From CAZXVW01 sp964644025 (GTDB lineage Bacteria > Acidobacteriota > Terriglobia > Bryobacterales > Bryobacteraceae), in the NCBI GenBank assembly GCA_964644025.1, contig CAZXVW010000062.1, forward strand, positions 1 to 19,675: a DNA stretch of 19,675 nt. Reading direction: 5' to 3'. Made by a program: the position numbers and the translations under genes. This document shows, piece after piece, positions 16,216-19,675 of this stretch. The notes under the pieces are model-generated. The model made no database searches, had not been told where the DNA came from, and worked only from the letters and a program-made list of their open reading frames with translations. Each line of letters begins with the position of its first letter. The stretch's first letter is position 1.

Positions 16216-16259
16216 GGCGGCTTCGCGGCGCCTCCCACCGCAAGCCGCCTTTCCTTTTG
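16216..16259 (+). terminator. intrinsic terminator
   Basis: GGCGGCTT (16216-16223) pairs exactly with AAGCCGCC (16242-16249) and is followed by TTTCCTTTTG. A GC stem plus T-rich tail 32 bases after the small secreted protein's stop codon is the classical form. Confidence 0.8.
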
Positions 16260-16338
16260 TCTTCCTCCCGCAGCAGTCGTCTTTGTCACCCCCGCCCGGA
16301 GCCCAACCGGCGCCACGTGCGTGGCCGTCGGGGTGTGA

Positions 16339-16344
16339 TAGGAT
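16339..16344 (+). promoter_or_regulatory. possible -10 element of the mutarotase gene
   Basis: TAGGAT in the context TGTGATAGGAT, 24 bases before the ATG, matches the box upstream of the permease gene. The leader of about 17 bases contains GAGGT, eight bases before the ATG, as the ribosome site. Confidence 0.35.
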
Positions 16345-16368
16345 GACGGCTCTAGCCGAGGTATTCCC

Positions 16369-16815
16369 ATGCTGAAACACGAATTACTCCATCCCAAGAT
16401 TCTCGAAGTGATCGCGCGCGCCGGTCACAGCTCCCAGGTGCTGATCGCCGACGGCAACTACCCGGCCTCGACCACGCTCGGGCCGAAAGCCGAGCTGGTC
16501 AGCCTGAACCTCTCCCCGGGCGTGGTGAACTGCACTCAGGTGCTGGCGGCGCTACTGTCAGCCGTGCCGGTCGAGACAATCAACACCATGCAGCCGGAGA
16601 CAACCGGCCCGTACGCGATGCAGGAAGAGCCGCCGGTGTGGAGCGAGTACCGGAAGGTGATCCGTGAAGCCGGTCTGGATCTCGACCTGGAACCGATCGA
16701 GCGGTGGGATTTCTACAAGGCTGTAAACACACCGTCGCTGGCCCTCACCATTCATACCGCGGATCAGAACCTGTTCGCCAACATCCTGCTCACCATCGGG
16801 GTGCGGAAACCATAA
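16369..16815 (+). CDS. RbsD/FucU-family sugar mutarotase-like protein
   Basis: A 148-residue protein of the RbsD/FucU family, which interconverts ring or anomeric forms of sugars such as ribose and fucose. The conserved RAGH (H20) and IADGNYPA (D28) blocks, the mid-protein VNCTQVLAALLSAVPVETI and the end ERWDFYKAVNTPSLALTIHTADQNLFANILLTIGV align in order with the family pattern ERFxFYERA...ALYGNLILKKGV. Length is that of FucU. The C-terminal catalytic block has diverged (KAVNTPS instead of ERA-KKA), so substrate choice is uncertain, and no ribose or fucose operon genes are nearby. ATG was chosen from GAGGT upstream and the family start MLKGI/MLKHE. It is 57 bases before the glycosyltransferase gene and possibly co-transcribed with it. 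Confidence 0.85.
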   Translation: MLKHELLHPKILEVIARAGHSSQVLIADGNYPASTTLGPKAELVSLNLSPGVVNCTQVLAALLSAVPVETINTMQPETTGPYAMQEEPPVWSEYRKVIREAGLDLDLEPIERWDFYKAVNTPSLALTIHTADQNLFANILLTIGVRKP

Positions 16816-16872
16816 TCCACGGCCACCAGAGCCTGGTATTGAAGCGGTGAGCCGTCTCGACTACCATAAGGT

Positions 16873-18012
16873 GTGCCCGCCGCAATCGACTTCATAATGT
16901 TTGACGCCGGGGGCGGGCATCGCGCTGCCGCCACGGCGCTCCGGGACATCATCGTGCGGCAGGGGCGGCCGTGGCGAATCCGCCTGGTGAATTTGCAGGA
17001 ACTGCTGGACCCGATCGACATCGTCCGCAAAACGACCGGGGTCCGTTCCCAGGAAGTCTATAACCGGCTGCTCAAGTGGGGCTGGAGTTTCGGCTGGACA
17101 GGGCTTCTCCGCTTGTTGCAATTCGGTGTCCGCTTCTACCACGCCGCCGAGGTACGCATCCTGGAACAATTCTGGGCCGCGAAGCCGCCGGACATGGTAG
17201 TTTCCCTGGTTCCGCACTTCAACCGGGCCCTCCGCGAGGCTCTCCAGACCGTCCAGCCACGGGCGCCCTTCGTAACTGTGCTGACGGATCTGGCCGACTA
17301 TCCACCCCATTTCTGGATCGAGGCCCAGGACCAGTACGTGATCTGTGGAACCAGCCGGGCTGTCACGCAGGCGCGCCAGATCGGCGTCCCACCGGATAAG
17401 GTGCTGCGTGTTTCGGGCATGATTCTCCGGCCGCAGTTTTGCGAACCGCTGGAAGTGGACCGGGAGGCCGGGCGGCAACGCCTGGGACTGGATCCGGGGC
17501 TGCCGACCGGCCTGGTGCTGTTCGGGGGCCAGGGCTCCCGGGCGATGGCGGGTATCGTCCGCCGGCTCCAGGCGGTCCGGCGGCCGCTGCAACTCATCCT
17601 GATTTGCGGCCATAACCAGAAGCTTGCCCGGCGGCTCCAGGCTATCCCCACCCGCTTTCCCATGTTCGTCGGGGGCTTCACCAGCGAAATCCCGTACTAC
17701 ATGCGGCTGGCGGATTTCTTCATCGGCAAGCCGGGCCCGGGCAGCATCAGCGAAGCCCTCCAAATGGACCTGCCGGTCATCGTGGAATCCAACGCCCGGG
17801 CTCTGCCGCAGGAGCGATATAACGCCGAGTGGATCGTCGAGAAGGGCGTCGGGGTCGTGGTCTCCCGCCTCCGGGAGGTCGCCGGCGCCGTCGAACAGCT
17901 TCTGGAGCCGGAGAACCTGGCCCGCTACCGGGCGGCCGCGGCGGCCATCGACAGCCGGGCGGTGTTTGAAATTCCCGCACTCCTGGAGCGGCTCCTGCAA
18001 GAGCGGACTTGA
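16873..18012 (+). CDS. MGDG-synthase-like glycosyltransferase (GT28)
   Basis: A 379-residue GT-B glycosyltransferase related to monogalactosyl-/glucosyldiacylglycerol synthases. The N-terminal FDAGGGHRAAATAL (G13-H16) is the acceptor-domain signature. The C-terminal half holds ILICGHNQKLARRL, MFVGGFTSEIPYYMRLADFFIGKPGPGSISEAL (around K286) and LPVIVESNARALPQERYNAEWIV, the sugar-nucleotide-binding part of family GT28. It probably transfers a hexose from a UDP-sugar to diacylglycerol or a related lipid at the inner membrane, making a glycolipid; no transmembrane helix is needed. The start is GTG because an in-frame TAA ends six bases upstream and the next Met lies inside the first strand. There is no proper Shine-Dalgarno (AAGG is only one base away), but TACCAT (16862-16867) suggests a leaderless message. 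The gene converges with hrpB, 37 bases away. Confidence 0.85.
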   Translation: MPAAIDFIMFDAGGGHRAAATALRDIIVRQGRPWRIRLVNLQELLDPIDIVRKTTGVRSQEVYNRLLKWGWSFGWTGLLRLLQFGVRFYHAAEVRILEQFWAAKPPDMVVSLVPHFNRALREALQTVQPRAPFVTVLTDLADYPPHFWIEAQDQYVICGTSRAVTQARQIGVPPDKVLRVSGMILRPQFCEPLEVDREAGRQRLGLDPGLPTGLVLFGGQGSRAMAGIVRRLQAVRRPLQLILICGHNQKLARRLQAIPTRFPMFVGGFTSEIPYYMRLADFFIGKPGPGSISEALQMDLPVIVESNARALPQERYNAEWIVEKGVGVVVSRLREVAGAVEQLLEPENLARYRAAAAAIDSRAVFEIPALLERLLQERT

Positions 18013-18049
18013 ACTGCCTGGTATTTCCCGGGGGCCACGCCCGGCGGGA

Positions 18050-19675
18050 CTACGGCAGCGGCCCCTCCGGCCACGGGTGCTTCGGATAACGCCGGCGGAG
18101 CTCCCGTCGCACGCGCGGGTAAAGACGCTCCCAGAAACCGGCCAGGTCCGTGGTGGTTTGGACCGGCCGGTGGTTGGGCGCCAGCAGATGGACCACCAGC
18201 GCGACCCGGCCGCCGGCAATGCGGGGCGTTTCCCTCATGCCGAAAAAGTCCTGCAGCCGCGAGGCAATCCACGGGGACTTCCCCGGCTCATAATGCACCC
18301 GCAGCCGCCGTCCTCCCGGCAGCCGGATGCGCGCCGGTGCAGCCTCTTCGAGCCGGCGCCGCTGCTCAGCCGTCAGCCGCCGCTCCAGGGCCCGCAGCAG
18401 GCGCCCGCCGGCGGCTGCCTTTTGCAGTTCCTGGAAACTCCGAAGTCCGCGGCACAGCTCCGCGAGCGCGGCCAGCACGTCCGCTTCCTCCAGTTTCGGA
18501 ATCTCCGCATATTCGGAGGCGAAGGCCACGCGGTTCAGAAATTCCTCCACCGCTTCCCGGTCCGTGAAACGCCCGAGGCCGGCCTGGCGGGCCTGGGCGG
18601 CAAGCAGTTGCGCGGCCCGCTCGGGATCGGGATTACCGGCACGGGACTCCTCCAGCACGATGTTGTCGAACAGCAGCGCGCTGACGGCCTCGACGCGCTC
18701 GGCCGCGCGGTTCCACTCCACGGCCGTGCGTTCCCGGATGCGCTCCGGGAACAGGTCGAAGAGCCACTCGGGCTTCACCGCGCTGGCCAGCCGGACCAGT
18801 GGAAGGCCGCGCTCCCGGCGCTCTTCGATATCCACCGCCACCATCAGCTCCTCGCGCCGCACCACGCTGGCGCGCGACAACCGGGCTGAGCCGCCGGCGG
18901 CCAGCAGGAGTTCCTCGCCCCGGCGCCGGCGCGCCACCCGGTCCGGGAACGCGGTCAGCACGGAAATCAGCAACGCCTCGTCCCCGGAAGCAGTATCCTT
19001 GGCCGGCTGAGCCAGGCGGTGGAGCTGGGCAGTCAGTCTCCGGACCTGCGGTGACGGGGGTGCCTCGAGCAACACCAACAGGTCGGAGGGTCCCATCTGC
19101 TTCGCCGGTCCGGGGGGCAGCCGGTCGCCGGCCGCCAGCCGCGCCGCCAGCGCGCACCCCTCCCGCCCCGCGCCACGGCGCTCCGCCTCGACGACCAGGC
19201 GCGCCAGCCGCGGATGCAGTGGCAGTCGCACCATCCGCCGGCCGGTCCCGGTCAACCCGTCCCCGCGTCCGATCGCTCCCAGCCGATCCAGCAGCCGCTC
19301 GGCCGACTCGACCGCCCCGTCGGGAGGCGCATCCAGCCAGGAAAGCTCCCGCGGGTCCTTGATCCCCAGCGCCCGCAGCTCCAGGAACACCTCGGAAAGC
19401 TCGCGGCGGGTGATTTCCGGCGCCTCGTGCGCGGGCCGGCGGGCGTAATCAGCCTCCGGGTAAAGCCGCACCACCCGGCCCGGGCCCAGGCGTCCGGCAC
19501 GGCCCGCCCGCTGGTCGGCGGAAGCCCGGCTGACGCGGGCCACCCGCAGCGCCGGCAACCCCGTCCAGGGCGAATCGCTGGCCACGCGCGCCAGCCCGCT
19601 GTCGATAACCGCCGTCACTCCCTCGATGGTGATGGAGCTTTCCGCGACGTTCGTCGAAAGAATCAACTTCGGCCG
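18050..19675 (-). CDS. hrpB: ATP-dependent helicase HrpB, C-terminal part (runs off window)
   Basis: 541 codons of the C-terminal part of a DEAH-box helicase; the 5' end lies beyond base 19675 and the frame is open to the edge. Motif V (KLILSTNVAESSITI) and motif VI (RASADQRAGRAGRLGPG) of superfamily 2 are at the start. The winged-helix/ratchet region (HEAPEITRRELSEVFLELRALGI, AESAERLL-like LDRLGAI) follows. The HrpB-specific C-terminal domain ends with SPWIASRLQDFFGMRETPRI, LLAPNHRPVQTTTDLAGFW and YPRVRRELRRRYPKHPWPEGPL. That final block, matching the known HrpB end, separates it from HrpA. HrpB is an RNA-helicase-like protein whose cellular role in bacteria is poorly defined. The missing N-terminal part should hold the Walker A and DEAH motifs. 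Confidence 0.95.
   Translation of the reverse strand, partial: RPKLILSTNVAESSITIEGVTAVIDSGLARVASDSPWTGLPALRVARVSRASADQRAGRAGRLGPGRVVRLYPEADYARRPAHEAPEITRRELSEVFLELRALGIKDPRELSWLDAPPDGAVESAERLLDRLGAIGRGDGLTGTGRRMVRLPLHPRLARLVVEAERRGAGREGCALAARLAAGDRLPPGPAKQMGPSDLLVLLEAPPSPQVRRLTAQLHRLAQPAKDTASGDEALLISVLTAFPDRVARRRRGEELLLAAGGSARLSRASVVRREELMVAVDIEERRERGLPLVRLASAVKPEWLFDLFPERIRERTAVEWNRAAERVEAVSALLFDNIVLEESRAGNPDPERAAQLLAAQARQAGLGRFTDREAVEEFLNRVAFASEYAEIPKLEEADVLAALAELCRGLRSFQELQKAAAGGRLLRALERRLTAEQRRRLEEAAPARIRLPGGRRLRVHYEPGKSPWIASRLQDFFGMRETPRIAGGRVALVVHLLAPNHRPVQTTTDLAGFWERLYPRVRRELRRRYPKHPWPEGPLP

Noticed and set aside
16861..18219. 452-codon minus-strand frame across the glycosyltransferase
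   Set aside because: Antisense shadow; no motif, and it overlaps the end of hrpB in another frame.

Overview
The window is high-GC bacterial DNA. It most likely comes from Acidobacteriota of the Bryobacterales/Solibacter type. Three observations support this: a very long Oar-like TonB-dependent receptor with an N-terminal carboxypeptidase-regulatory-like domain, tiny secreted proteins of a kind I associate with acidobacterial genomes, and a sulfatase-fold protein with a non-cysteine active-site position. The assignment is an inference from gene content, since no rRNA or other marker gene is present.

Layout, left to right. A secreted GH71/99-like glycoside hydrolase (+) is followed by about 0.5 kb without a convincing gene. 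Next is the large outer-membrane receptor (-), which diverges from a membrane-anchored sulfatase-fold hydrolase (+). Their shared 0.4-kb control region holds a perfect 16-bp AT-rich palindrome lying inside a good promoter. Then come a 69-codon two-helix membrane protein that appears to start at ATA, enolase and 2,3-bisphosphoglycerate-dependent phosphoglycerate mutase (+, tightly coupled). A large hairpin follows, shared with the converging HEPN-MNT (type VII-like) toxin-antitoxin pair (-). A nitrilase-superfamily amidase and an APC-family amino-acid transporter (+) follow. After about 0.4 kb with no clear gene, two small secreted proteins (-) lie divergent to a short-chain dehydrogenase (+). 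Next are a small secreted beta-rich protein with a strong terminator, an RbsD/FucU-like sugar mutarotase and an MGDG-synthase-like glycosyltransferase (+). The window ends inside an hrpB helicase (-).

Functional picture. The left part fits uptake and extracellular or periplasmic processing of carbon compounds: hydrolase, TonB receptor and sulfatase-like enzyme. The middle holds two consecutive steps of lower glycolysis (3PG to 2PG to PEP) as one unit. The nitrilase and amino-acid permease may form a nitrogen or amide salvage pair. The HEPN-MNT pair is the only clear accessory or defence-type module. I saw no insertion sequence, prophage, CRISPR array, tRNA or rRNA. The most notable points are the palindromic operator, the Thr-type sulfatase active site, the ATA-start membrane peptide, the HEPN-MNT pair and several genes that look leaderless (no Shine-Dalgarno, -10 box next to the start codon).
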